64,000 nucleotides of DNA from Pandoraea communis (GTDB taxonomy: Bacteria; Pseudomonadota; Gammaproteobacteria; Burkholderiales; Burkholderiaceae): assembly GCF_902459745.1 (NCBI RefSeq), contig NZ_CABPSJ010000001.1, positions 1,358,276 to 1,422,275 on the forward strand. Direction: 5' to 3'. Under the pieces are notes generated by a model. That model saw nothing but the letters and a program-made list of their open reading frames with translations, did no database searches and was not told the DNA's origin. Below, piece after piece: positions 9,593 through 17,803 of this stretch (within the stretch, counting starts at the first letter, position 1; the number at the start of each line of letters is the position of its first letter). The translations under genes were made by a program, and so were the position numbers.

Positions 9593-10207
9593 ATGATGAC
9601 TATCCAGCCCACCTCCAGCTTCGCTTACCCGTCGTCCGGTCTGACGCGCGACGTCAACGTCGGGGGGCGCAAGATTTCGCTCGATTTTCACGGAACGCTC
9701 GCGCAATACGCGATGTTGATGATGGAGATGAACAACGGCGAAGCGCAAAACATGATTCAGGAGATGCAGCGGCGCCAGAAGGAAGGGCAAGAGGCGCGCG
9801 ACGTGTCGAATCAGATCGAATCGCTGATCAACGACATCGGCTCGGACACCTCGAAGAAAGTGGCGGTCGGTGACGGCATTCGCGGATTCTTCGACAAGTA
9901 CAACATCGAGATCACCGTGTACGCCGACGGCACGAAGAAGACGATGAAGGAGTGGGAGTTGCGCGACAAGCGGGTCGGGGAGAGCGGCTACACGACCTAC
10001 ACGGGCGAATACTCGGCCGCCAACCTGCGCTCGCTCAAAGCCGCCGCCGAGGGCTTCACCGAGCAGGCGTCCGACAGCCGCACGGTCGACCAGATCAAGA
10101 TCAACAAGAAGCTTCAGGAATACAACGGCGCCTCGACGCTGGTGAACACTATCTACAGCTCGCAAGGCTCGCAGCTCAACCAGATCAACGGGTCGATGCG
10201 CACGTGA
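9593..10207 (+). CDS. EspA/SseB-like type III secretion filament (translocator tip) protein
   Basis: This 204-residue protein resembles the EspA/SseB filament family in layout. After a short disordered N-terminus comes a helix rich in Met (LMMEMNNGEAQNM), then a polar linker, a variable middle with IEITVYADG, the segment YSAANLRSLKAAAEGF (compare LSAGDLQTVKAAI in EspA, recalled from memory), and a long C-terminal helix ending NQINGSMRT. EspA-type proteins polymerise into the sheath that joins the needle to the pore in the host membrane. The two adjacent ATGs at 9593 and 9596 follow an AGGATCC sequence. The stop codon overlaps the GTG start of the chaperone gene, so the two are translationally coupled. 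Confidence 0.68.
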   Translation: MMTIQPTSSFAYPSSGLTRDVNVGGRKISLDFHGTLAQYAMLMMEMNNGEAQNMIQEMQRRQKEGQEARDVSNQIESLINDIGSDTSKKVAVGDGIRGFFDKYNIEITVYADGTKKTMKEWELRDKRVGESGYTTYTGEYSAANLRSLKAAAEGFTEQASDSRTVDQIKINKKLQEYNGASTLVNTIYSSQGSQLNQINGSMRT

Positions 10208-10719
10208 GCACGCCAACGCCCCCGGAAGCCACGCTGCCGGAACTCGACGCGGACGAAGCGCAAGCCGTCCTCTCGCAGTTCTTCGAAAGCGGCGGCGCAC
10301 TGCGCATGCTGGCCGATCTCGACGAGGACGATCTGGCGCGCGTTCGTGCGCACGCCGGTCAGCGTTTCGCTCAAGGACAGATCGCGGCCGCGCAACGTGT
10401 GTACTTCGTGCTCGCCACGCTCGACCAATGGTCGTTCGACGATTGGTACGGGCTCGGGCTCTGCTACCAGCGGCTCGGGCAGCACGAGCAGGCGCTGCCG
10501 TGTTTCGCGAAGGCAGGCGTAATTCGCGTATCCGATCCGCGTCCGCCGTATCTCGCCGGGATGAGTTACGAGCATACGGGCAACCGGGAATTCGCACGCA
10601 AGTCCTATGACGCCACGCTGCGTGTGTGCGGCCAACTGCCCGAGCACGACGCACTGGCGCGCTCGGCCCGTGCGCGGCGCGACGCGCTGAATGTCTCTTC
10701 GGAACCTCAAACCCTATGA
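10204..10719 (+). CDS. SycD/LcrH/SscA-type translocator chaperone (TPR protein)
   Basis: This 171-residue protein has the length and fold of class II type III chaperones. A helical N-terminus (about residues 1-50) is followed by three tetratricopeptide-like repeats: the YFVLATLDQWSFDDWYGLGLCY segment, then HEQALPCFAKAGVIRVSDP and PPYLAGMSYEHTGNREFARKSY. In the family such proteins bind and stabilise the two hydrophobic translocator proteins before export. Its place between the filament gene and the large pore gene is the same as sscA in SPI-2. The GTG start overlaps the upstream stop (GTGA), and the stop overlaps the downstream ATG (ATGA), so translation of the three genes is coupled. Confidence 0.82.
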   Translation: MSTPTPPEATLPELDADEAQAVLSQFFESGGALRMLADLDEDDLARVRAHAGQRFAQGQIAAAQRVYFVLATLDQWSFDDWYGLGLCYQRLGQHEQALPCFAKAGVIRVSDPRPPYLAGMSYEHTGNREFARKSYDATLRVCGQLPEHDALARSARARRDALNVSSEPQTL

Positions 10720-12224
10720 CAGTCATTCATTCCCCGCAGGCCGGCTACGTGCCGGCCTGGAACAGCCGCGTCACCGACGCATCCGCTGCCGACACGGCAG
10801 ACGAAGCGATCGAATCGGGCGATGCCACGCGCAAACGGCGTGAGCGCAGCGACTGGCTCCGCACCGAGGACTTCGCGCCGGACACGTCGACCGGCGCCGA
10901 TTGGCGCGAGGCCGATGGGGCGTTTGCCCGCCTGCTCGGCCATCTCTTCGCGGCAGGCAGCGGACTCGCGGCAAACGCGCTGCGTTCGACGAATCCGCAG
11001 GGCGAAGCGAACCTCTCCGCCCTTGAGAATGTCGATCCGTCCACGCTCGCCATGATGGCCTCGATGCTCGCGATGGACGCATTGGGCGACACCGCGAAGT
11101 CTACGCAGCGTGCGCTGGAGTTGCTGGGTGTGCGGCAGGAGAAGCTGCGTCAGGAGGACATCAAGAAGTATCGCGAGCAGATGGACGCGAAGACCGAAGA
11201 TGCGAACAAGGCGCGCAAGGGCGGCATCTTCGGCGTGGTGTTCGACTGGCTCATCGCGGCGGTCGATGTTGTGGTAGGTGCGGTCAAGGTGGTGACGGGC
11301 ATCCTCACGATGAACCCGCTGATGATTGCCGGCGGCGTGGCCGATGTGGGGGCGGGGATCGCCGGGCTCGGCGCGGCGTTCCACAAGACGATGGCGCTGG
11401 TCGACCCGAAGAACGCGGATTACCACGAGAAGGAAGCCACCAAGTGGGGGCATGCGCAGTTGGCGTTCCAGATGCTTGGCATGGTCATCGGCTTTGGTAC
11501 GTCGATTGGCGGGTTCCTCGCCAAGCGTGCGACCACCAAGGCGGCGAGTCGCGTATTCAAGGCAGGCGCGAGCGAAGCGTTGGAGCAGGCCGTCAAGTCG
11601 GGCGACAAAGCTGCTATCGGCGCGATCAAGACGCGCGTGGTCTCGGAGGTCGGATTCGTGATCGGCAACGAGGTTGGCAAGCGCGTTGGCCGGTCGTTGC
11701 TGCAAAACGGCACACAAGGCGCGCGCCGACTGGCGAAAGCGGGTTTCAATCGCATGGCCGAGCAGTTCACGCAGCAGATGGTCGAGCAGATGGCCTCGCG
11801 CGCTTTCGACAAGGTTGTGAAGAACGCCGCGAAGCAGGTCGCTCGCGGCAAGGCCGTGAGTGCCAAGACGCTGACCCAATCGTTCACGTCGAGTATGAAC
11901 TTGCAAGGCTACTTCGCGCTGGCGCGCGGTTCGTGGTCGCTCTCAAGTGCCGTGCGCGGCGTGTTCTCCGGAGCCAGTGCCCTTGGGCAGGGAATCGTCG
12001 GCGTACAGCGCGCGAAACTGCAACTGGAAGCTCGCGACCTTGCCGTCGACATGATGTGGCTGCAAATGCTCATGCAAATAAACGGCGATGACAAGAAGCG
12101 CACCGCGAAGTCCATGGAAACGCTCGTGGGACAGCAGAGCGACATTGCCGTATCGATGGGTGAGCAGGTGCAGAAGACCGGCGAGATGCGCATCCGAATT
12201 GCAGCCTCGCTCGCAAGAGCGTGA
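10716..12224 (+). CDS. Type III secretion translocon pore protein, SctE (SseC/EspD/YopB) family
   Basis: This 502-residue protein matches the major translocator family in length and layout. A polar N-terminal half (about 165 residues) leads to a hydrophobic region at about residues 168-225 (FGVVFDWLIAAVDVVVGAV, then a Gly/Ala-rich stretch), and a second hydrophobic segment at about 247-270. A long amphipathic helical region with coiled-coil character fills the C-terminal half. Family members insert into the host membrane as the large subunit of the translocation pore. There is no signal peptide, as expected for a type III substrate. The ATG overlaps the chaperone stop codon. No needle, export gate or ATPase gene lies in this window, so the secretion machine must be elsewhere or absent. 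Confidence 0.82.
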   Translation: MTVIHSPQAGYVPAWNSRVTDASAADTADEAIESGDATRKRRERSDWLRTEDFAPDTSTGADWREADGAFARLLGHLFAAGSGLAANALRSTNPQGEANLSALENVDPSTLAMMASMLAMDALGDTAKSTQRALELLGVRQEKLRQEDIKKYREQMDAKTEDANKARKGGIFGVVFDWLIAAVDVVVGAVKVVTGILTMNPLMIAGGVADVGAGIAGLGAAFHKTMALVDPKNADYHEKEATKWGHAQLAFQMLGMVIGFGTSIGGFLAKRATTKAASRVFKAGASEALEQAVKSGDKAAIGAIKTRVVSEVGFVIGNEVGKRVGRSLLQNGTQGARRLAKAGFNRMAEQFTQQMVEQMASRAFDKVVKNAAKQVARGKAVSAKTLTQSFTSSMNLQGYFALARGSWSLSSAVRGVFSGASALGQGIVGVQRAKLQLEARDLAVDMMWLQMLMQINGDDKKRTAKSMETLVGQQSDIAVSMGEQVQKTGEMRIRIAASLARA

Positions 12225-12241
12225 GTGAGTGCTGATTCATC

Positions 12242-12263
12242 AGGCACGGCATCCGTCGTGCCT
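12242..12263. other. Hairpin between the two pore-protein genes
   Basis: AGGCACG (12242-12248) and CGTGCCT (12257-12263) form a 7-bp stem with an 8-base loop in the 59-base gap between the SctE and SctB genes. Only a short T run follows, so it is a weak terminator at most. It could tune the ratio of the two pore proteins by attenuation or RNA processing. Confidence 0.35.
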
Positions 12264-12283
12264 TCTACGTACGGAGTGACGAC

Positions 12284-12958
12284 ATGATTACTGCATTGAA
12301 TTCGACGTCTTCGGCGCATCGTCAGACGGACATCGCAACCCTCGAAGCCCAACAACGTGCCGCGTCTGGCGGCGAAGATTCGCAAGTGTTGCCGCGTATC
12401 CGGGAGAAGGTCGATGGGCTTCAGTCCGCGCAAACGCTCATCGCACTGTTTCTCGCCATGCGAATTGCCGAGCGCAATACCGATCAATCGTATCGCACGC
12501 GTCATGACGCGATGGTTTTCGAGCGCGGTTTGACGGCACGCTCGGAGAAGTACAAGGCCAACCAGTCGCACTATTCCGCAGGCCTGCATTCGGCCATCGG
12601 AGGAATCGTTTCGGGGACGTTCTCGCTGGTAGGCGGTGTCGGCTCCGGGGCGGCGGGTTTCGGCGGTGAACTCGGCAAACTGAGAACGGTTGGCACTGCG
12701 GTCGGCGAGACGACGAAAGGTTTCAGCCAGTTCGTGAAGTCGCCGTTCGATATCGTGTCGAACGACGAATCACTCGCCGGTCGCGACAACGACGTGCTCG
12801 GCGAATTCGAGATGTCGCTCACTGACGAGACGCGTCGCACCAACGATCGGCTGCGTCAGCGAATCGATTCGTCGAGTGCCGATATCCGCGATGTGTCGCG
12901 CTCGATGTACGGCATGATCGGGCAGCAGATCACGAAGATGTACGACACCATCCGATAA
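12284..12958 (+). CDS. Type III secretion minor translocon protein, SctB (SseD/EspB/YopD)-like
   Basis: This 224-residue protein has one central Gly/Ser-rich hydrophobic segment (about residues 103-128, SAIGGIVSGTFSLVGGVGSG) flanked by helical, charged regions, and no signal peptide. That is the shape of the minor translocator, which pairs with the large pore protein in the host membrane. The N-terminal half contains an ALFLAMRIAE-like helix. ATG at 12284 follows a GGAGTGAC sequence. Direct sequence similarity to a named member is weak by eye; the call rests on shape and on the position right after the SctE gene, as for sseD after sseC. Confidence 0.68.
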   Translation: MITALNSTSSAHRQTDIATLEAQQRAASGGEDSQVLPRIREKVDGLQSAQTLIALFLAMRIAERNTDQSYRTRHDAMVFERGLTARSEKYKANQSHYSAGLHSAIGGIVSGTFSLVGGVGSGAAGFGGELGKLRTVGTAVGETTKGFSQFVKSPFDIVSNDESLAGRDNDVLGEFEMSLTDETRRTNDRLRQRIDSSSADIRDVSRSMYGMIGQQITKMYDTIR

Positions 12959-12962
12959 GCCC

Positions 12963-13391
12963 ATGACAGTCTGCGAGCGCGCCGTTGCGGCATTTTTCAG
13001 GAGTCACCGTTTTTCGGCGCGCGTTGAAGTCTGCGAGCGCACGCGCGTCGCAGTGGGACAGCGCGTCGAGAACGGCGAGCTGTCCCTTTGTCATCGTCTC
13101 GACAAAGTGGCCTCGGGCATGGTGCTCACGATCACCGATTTCCGGTTGAGTCCGGAGTCCAAAGCGGGGGAGCATGCCGTGCGGCGCTTTTGCCAACTGA
13201 TCCGCACGCTATTGCGCACGGTGCCGCATGTCGGCTACGTGCGCGGCATGATCCTGCCCGGTGTGAGTGACACCCGCCTTCGCACTGTACGTCTGCGGCT
13301 CGGCGCGATTCTCGAGCGCGAAGGGGCGTTCTGGCGGGAGGAGGACGGCGACCGTTGGCTGGTCTTTTGCCGCGAACCCAGCCGGGGATAG
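12963..13391 (+). CDS. Small protein at end of type III translocon cluster (SseE/LcrR-like position)
   Basis: This 142-residue protein has an ATG only 4 bases after the preceding stop, so it is translated with the SctB gene. It is a soluble mixed alpha/beta protein rich in Arg. I do not recognise it firmly. Its length and position are those of SseE in SPI-2, and the segment around VRGMILPGVSDTRLRTVRLRL is loosely like LcrR-type regulatory proteins of Yersinia-class systems. A chaperone or secretion-control role is possible. It is the last gene of the run; the next gene converges from the opposite strand. Confidence 0.55.
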   Translation: MTVCERAVAAFFRSHRFSARVEVCERTRVAVGQRVENGELSLCHRLDKVASGMVLTITDFRLSPESKAGEHAVRRFCQLIRTLLRTVPHVGYVRGMILPGVSDTRLRTVRLRLGAILEREGAFWREEDGDRWLVFCREPSRG

Positions 13392-13444
13392 GGCATGCGC
13401 TGTGCCCGCATCGCGTCGGCCACCGTATGGCTTGGCAGGGGAAT

Positions 13445-14908
13445 TCAGGGCAGCATGCCGAGCAGACGCCACCAGAGATAGTCGAGCGGAAAGAGAAAGA
13501 CGAGCGTGACGATCGTCATGACGAGGGTAAGCCGCGTGCCATCGCGCATGCCGACGCCACCCAGATGCATGGCAATCATCATCGGCGGGCTTTGATAGGG
13601 CAGCAGCACGGTGGAAAACACCGGCACTTGCAGCATCAGTACGGTATAGAGCGGCAGGCCACTGGCGGTGGAAAGGTGCCCTGCCAGTGGCGTGAGCACG
13701 GCGGGCAGTCCGGGTAGCGTCGCCACGAGCCCGATGGCCGCACCGATGGCAATCAGCCACGCGGCATTGATCGCGGGTGTGCCTGGGGTCATGCCGACGG
13801 CATCCAGACAGAGTTGCGCGACCTTTTCTCCCAGTCCCGTATCTGCCACTACGGCGCCAACGCCGAGAAAGCCGGCGACGTAGACGAGCGGCGTGATGTG
13901 CATCTGTTCGGTGAAGGTCTTCGGCGTGACGATGTGAATGGCGGGCAGCAGACAGAGGATGGCGGCGGCCACGGAGATCCACGCGGGAGAGATGCCATGC
14001 CACGCGTCGGTGGCGAAACCGGCGAGGGCGAGCGCGAGCAGTGCCGACAGGCGTCGCGCATCGCGCGTGAGCGGCGGCGCGGCATTGGTCGACGCGTTAG
14101 TCAGCGGGCCGTCATCCGGGAACAGGCGGCAGATCGCCCACACCAGCACCGCAGCTTTGAGCGCACCGAGTACCGGGAAGTGCAGCAGCAGATACGGCGC
14201 GTAGTGCAGCTTTACGCCATAGAACGAGTCCGCCGCGCCCATGAGCACGCTGTTCGGAATGTTCGCGGGCAGGATCGTCGTGGGCGGCATATAGCTCGCG
14301 GCGGCGACTGTCATCACGAGGCCGGTGCGTCCGCGCCGTCCTTCGGTAAGACCGATGCGCTCTGCGAGCGCGAGCACGATGGGGATGAGCAGCAGAATCC
14401 GGCCGGTCGTCGACGGCATGACGAAGGCCAATCCCACGCACGCGACCATCACCGATGCGACATAACGCGGATACGTCGGACGCTTCAGTGCGAAGACCGT
14501 CGCCGCGAGACGCGAACCGAGTCCCGTCGTGCGCACGGCGATGCCCGTGACGGCGCCACCGAAGACAAGCCACCACGCCGCCGAATGAAAGCCCGCGAAG
14601 ATCACCTCGGGCTTCGCCACGTGCAGTAGCACGGCGAGCAGGAAGAACGTCAGCGTCGTGATCGGTTCGGGGAACATGCCGAACGCCCACGCACCGATAG
14701 TGAAGAGGACGAGCACGGCCGCCTGCGCCGCCGTGGATGACAGGCCAAGCGTGGTGCTGCCATGGCTGGCCGCCCATAGAGCGAGTGCGAGCAGCACATA
14801 GGCGGCGTAACCGCCAAGGGCGCGCACGCGGGCATGCAATCGCTCGCGGCGCAGGATGTCGGAAGCGGGCGGCAGGTGCTGTGTCTCGGGTGAAGCAGAG
14901 TCAGTCAT
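13445..14908 (-). CDS. SLC13/DASS-family anion permease
   Basis: This 487-residue inner-membrane protein has about twelve hydrophobic segments and the pattern of divalent anion:sodium symporters. The SNT-like substrate motifs are changed but visible as VMPSTTGRILLL (about residue 165) in the first half and QSPPMMIAMH in the second. Family members carry di- and tricarboxylates or sulfate. The polar N-terminal 40 residues are cytoplasmic. The gene stands alone between the convergent translocon cluster and the antitoxin gene, so the substrate cannot be inferred from neighbours. Confidence 0.8.
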   Translation of the reverse strand: MTDSASPETQHLPPASDILRRERLHARVRALGGYAAYVLLALALWAASHGSTTLGLSSTAAQAAVLVLFTIGAWAFGMFPEPITTLTFFLLAVLLHVAKPEVIFAGFHSAAWWLVFGGAVTGIAVRTTGLGSRLAATVFALKRPTYPRYVASVMVACVGLAFVMPSTTGRILLLIPIVLALAERIGLTEGRRGRTGLVMTVAAASYMPPTTILPANIPNSVLMGAADSFYGVKLHYAPYLLLHFPVLGALKAAVLVWAICRLFPDDGPLTNASTNAAPPLTRDARRLSALLALALAGFATDAWHGISPAWISVAAAILCLLPAIHIVTPKTFTEQMHITPLVYVAGFLGVGAVVADTGLGEKVAQLCLDAVGMTPGTPAINAAWLIAIGAAIGLVATLPGLPAVLTPLAGHLSTASGLPLYTVLMLQVPVFSTVLLPYQSPPMMIAMHLGGVGMRDGTRLTLVMTIVTLVFLFPLDYLWWRLLGMLP

Positions 14909-14997
14909 GGCGCTTGTCGTTTTGATGATGGGCCAGAAGGGGGGGCGTTATCGTCTGCTACGTATAACGCAAAGGTGACTTCACAACTCGCTCGAAT

Positions 14998-15300
14998 TCA
15001 GCGGTGCGCTGTTCGATTGGGGACGGCCGAAAACGTGACCCCCAACGCATGCATGACTCGCAATATTGTAAAGAAGCGAGGTTGAGCGTTTGGCGCAAGT
15101 GCTTTGTACAGACTTTCTCGGCCGAGACCGGCCGCCAGTGCCACCTGCGTCATGCCTTTCGCTTTCGCGACGTCGGCAACCGCAGAAAGGAAGATCGCGG
15201 CGTCATTCTCGTCGAGCGCCGCATTCAGGTACTCGGCGATCATTTCGTCACTGTCCAAATACTCCGATGCATCGAAGCATGTTATGTCAGCGTGACTCAT
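14998..15300 (-). CDS. HTH addiction-module antidote protein (HigA/putative antitoxin family)
   Basis: This 100-residue protein matches the antidote half of HigBA-like toxin-antitoxin pairs. The N-terminal part (FDASEYLDSDEMIAEYLN) is typical of the family, followed by the ALDENDAAIFLSAV helix and a helix-turn-helix at about residues 48-75 (GMTQVALAAGLGRESLYKAL). The start at 15300 has a good AAGGAAT ribosome-binding site; a 24-residue upstream extension covers toxin remains and is rejected. Such proteins neutralise an RNA-cleaving toxin and repress their own operon. Here the toxin gene upstream is truncated, so this is an orphan antitoxin. Confidence 0.85.
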   Translation of the reverse strand: MSHADITCFDASEYLDSDEMIAEYLNAALDENDAAIFLSAVADVAKAKGMTQVALAAGLGRESLYKALAPNAQPRFFTILRVMHALGVTFSAVPNRTAHR

Positions 15301-15451
15301 CTTGATAATTCCTTCTTGATGTGACTCCACAGGGTTTTCGCCCGCGCATCTCAGCGCGCTTGATGCGGACAAGGATTCTTGCTTTGGCTGCCGTATCCCG
15401 AAGCCCGTTCAGCCACCTGCGGAACGCACCACTCTGATTGATGATGTACAT
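15287..15451 (-). pseudogene. Truncated HigB/RelE-type toxin
   Basis: The 54-codon reading begins with the family N-terminus: GAFRRWLNGLRDTAAKARIL followed by VRIKRAE matches the first third of HigB-like killer proteins, which are normally about 100 residues. After that the sequence runs into unrelated codons and stops at 15287, inside the antitoxin start region. About 40-50 codons, including the catalytic C-terminal part, appear to be deleted. The promoter-side palindrome just upstream is intact. A functional mRNA interferase is not expected. Confidence 0.75.
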
Positions 15452-15456
15452 GCAGA

Positions 15457-15476
15457 TTGTATCCAATTGGATACAA
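15457..15476. promoter_or_regulatory. Perfect 20-bp palindrome upstream of toxin-antitoxin remnant
   Basis: TTGTATCCAATTGGATACAA is a perfect palindrome that ends 6 bases before the toxin ATG. Toxin-antitoxin operons are usually repressed by the antitoxin at such a site. The intact symmetry suggests that the surviving antitoxin may still bind here. Confidence 0.65.
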
Positions 15477-15741
15477 AAGTCAAAGATTGCCCCGATTTGA
15501 ATTTTGCTTGCTGCCTCAGTGGTCACCCGTGGAGGCTTGGGGGAATTGTCGATGCCGATTCGACGATAAGTCGAGTTGTCCGCTGGTCTCGTAGGCGACC
15601 TGGCACCTCATACGCCATAATTCGGATCGCCCGGCTGCGATGAAGTCTTCACCGGGATTGCGCGTGGCCGACAGAAATGCCAGGCGCAGGCCTCACATGA
15701 TCTTCAATGAGTCGATGCGGGGAAGTATCCGTGTGTACGGA

Positions 15742-16083
15742 ATGAACAAAGTCATGACCGCCGCAACCCCGAAACCCTGGTTCCTCTACCTGCTGGAGTG
15801 CGCAGGCGGACGCATCTACACCGGCATCACCGTCAATGTGGAGGCGCGCTACGCGGCGCATGTCGCGGGCAAGGGGGCGCGCTTCACGCGTGCCTATGCG
15901 CCCTCGCGCGTGCTCCTCGCGCTTGCGTTTGCCGACCGTTCGGCGGCCTCGCGGGCCGAGTATCGCGTCAAGCAATTGACTGCGTCGCAGAAGCGCGCGC
16001 TGATCGCAGGTAAGTGGGTGTGCGATTTCGGTGGTGTCGACGTCGCCGCCGGCATCAAGGCACCAGCCGCGCCTGACGAATGA
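15742..16083 (+). CDS. GIY-YIG nuclease family protein
   Basis: This protein of about 113 residues is a stand-alone GIY-YIG domain of the YhbQ/UPF0213 type. The GIY-YIG pair appears as FLYLLEC and IYTGIT, followed by the conserved Arg in NVEARYAAH and the Lys/Arg-rich EYRVKQL helix. Members bind DNA and may cleave it, with roles in repair suspected. The start is uncertain: ATGs at 15742 and 15754 are close together, and neither has a strong ribosome-binding site. Its 3' end overlaps the 3' end of the convergent serine hydrolase gene by 29 bases. Confidence 0.82.
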   Translation: MNKVMTAATPKPWFLYLLECAGGRIYTGITVNVEARYAAHVAGKGARFTRAYAPSRVLLALAFADRSAASRAEYRVKQLTASQKRALIAGKWVCDFGGVDVAAGIKAPAAPDE

Positions 16084-17329
16084 TCCGGCGCACGTCGCGC
16101 TGAATCGCACCGAACTGACCGCGCGAGGGGATGGGCGACACGACCAACGCCCAGCTGTCGCCCGGCACGGTCTTCTCCACCACGGTGTAATAGGTCGACT
16201 GCGTGCGGAAGAAGTCGGCAATGCCGTCGTGACTGATGCGGTAACTGCGCTCGCCGGCGCCCGTCAGCATGAATACGCCGAGCGTGTAATACACGTCGCG
16301 ATCGGCATTCACTGGCCCTGACTGCTTGTCGAGCAACAGCGTGCGCAACGTCTTCTCGGTGAGCAGGCCCGGATGGCGAATGTCGAATACCTGCCACACC
16401 TTGAGCAGTGCGCCCGTCGACATCTGCCATCCGGCGAACGGCGCCAGCAGACGCCAGCTATCCGGCAGCTTGGCCTCTGTCACGCCGAGCGGTGCGAAGA
16501 TGTTCTTCTCGCAGAAGTCCTTGTAATCCTCACCGGAGACGGCTTCGATCACCATGCCGAGCAGCAGGTACGAGACGTTGGAGTAGACGAAATCCGACTT
16601 GCCGCTGGAGTGCCCGGCTTCGCCCGCGTCGAGATAGTTGAAGAAATCGGCGCTGCCGCCGACGCGCCGGATCGCGAGCCCGCTGAACAGACCATTGACG
16701 GGATCGTTGAAACCGTTCGTCGCCAGACCTGCGCGATGCGCGAGCAAACGTCTCACGGTCAACTCGCGCAGCGACGGATCGAGGGGCTTGCCGTGTTGCT
16801 TCGAATAAGCGTCGAGCAGATCGCCGAGTCTGGCGTCGAGCGAGAGCTTGCCCTGTTGCACGAGCAAGGCAATGCCGATGGCCGTCACCGATTTCGACAG
16901 ACTGGCGACGGGCAGTAACTGTTGAACCTCGTCGCCCGGCGTTGCCGCTTCGAGCACGCCTCCGGCATCCGATTCTGTGCGTAACCAGACGTGCGACAGG
17001 TTGTAGCGCTCCTTGAGTTGCGCGACACCCTGCGCGAGGGTCGATTGACCGATTGGGACGGCCGGTTGGATCGGCACGGCCATGCCGGACGACGGTAGCG
17101 CGACGACTGTATTGCCGGCGCTCGCAGCGCTCGCCTGTGAAGTGGATTGTGCGAGCGCATGGCTCGCGATCATCAGCGTGGCAGCGCCCAGCAGGACACC
17201 CAGGACAGCACGGCGCACAGACGCACCGCATCGGCCCATAGCGCGCACGACGGCATGCGAATTGCATCGCAATGCCAACGGCGTATTCAGACGTGCCCCT
17301 GCCGGACGGCTATGCCGTTCGACGTTCAT
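16055..17329 (-). CDS. Secreted serine hydrolase, class C beta-lactamase/penicillin-binding-protein-like
   Basis: This 424-residue protein has a basic N-terminus and a hydrophobic stretch (VLGVLLGAATLMIASHALA) ending in a likely signal-peptidase site at about residue 59, so it is exported to the periplasm. The catalytic domain has the SxxK motif as SLSK (about residue 141) and the YxN motif as YSN (about residue 248), as in the beta-lactamase-related serine hydrolases (AmpC, EstB, D-alanyl-D-alanine peptidases). The start at 17329 has a strong GGGGAG ribosome-binding site. Substrate could be a peptidoglycan peptide, an ester or a beta-lactam; the sequence does not decide. Confidence 0.82.
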   Translation of the reverse strand: MNVERHSRPAGARLNTPLALRCNSHAVVRAMGRCGASVRRAVLGVLLGAATLMIASHALAQSTSQASAASAGNTVVALPSSGMAVPIQPAVPIGQSTLAQGVAQLKERYNLSHVWLRTESDAGGVLEAATPGDEVQQLLPVASLSKSVTAIGIALLVQQGKLSLDARLGDLLDAYSKQHGKPLDPSLRELTVRRLLAHRAGLATNGFNDPVNGLFSGLAIRRVGGSADFFNYLDAGEAGHSSGKSDFVYSNVSYLLLGMVIEAVSGEDYKDFCEKNIFAPLGVTEAKLPDSWRLLAPFAGWQMSTGALLKVWQVFDIRHPGLLTEKTLRTLLLDKQSGPVNADRDVYYTLGVFMLTGAGERSYRISHDGIADFFRTQSTYYTVVEKTVPGDSWALVVSPIPSRGQFGAIQRDVRRIIRQARLVP

Positions 17330-17803
17330 GACAACTCCCCCCGCGCACGATGCTTCGAACCGCGAAGCGACTCTCTTCGGAGTCGGAATGGTTCGGTGTG
17401 CGCACGTGCCGCATTGCGGCGATCTTCGAAATCGAAGTTTAGGAAAAACTTCGTTCAAATGGCTATTAAAAACCCGGTATTTTACATTAAGTTGCACATA
17501 TCGCGGCCTGCCGCTCATGGCTATGCGCAATCGTGCGGAGGCAACCCGCCGAGGCGGAGCACGGCGCGCCGGATGTCACCGGTATCGGACCGCCGCCATT
17601 CCCTCGCATCGCAAGAGATCGGGCGGGATCTCTCGCCACACGGGGCTCTCCGGGGACGACGGCCGTTTTGTCAGCCGTCACGGACAAGACCTGTCACGCA
17701 TCGGGGTGTAAGCTATCGCCCAAACAGGCTCCGACTCGCCCATAGGCCGTAGGGGCGGCGTCCCGAAGATGGCGTCGTGCCGGCCCAAAGGCTCGACCGA
17801 TAC
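17330..17803. other. Divergent regulatory region between serine hydrolase gene and mprF
   Basis: This 474-base gap is unusually AT-rich around 17440-17510, in contrast to its GC-rich surroundings, and probably holds divergent promoters. CTTCGA (17433-17438) and TCGAAG (17441-17446) form a small inverted repeat. A further 7-bp stem, AGAGATC (17614-17620) with GATCTCT (17627-17633), lies on the mprF side and could be in its leader. No coding sequence is convincing here. Confidence 0.45.

Noticed and set aside
17614-17633. Hairpin before mprF as a terminator
   Set aside because: No T tract follows and no gene ends upstream on the same strand.
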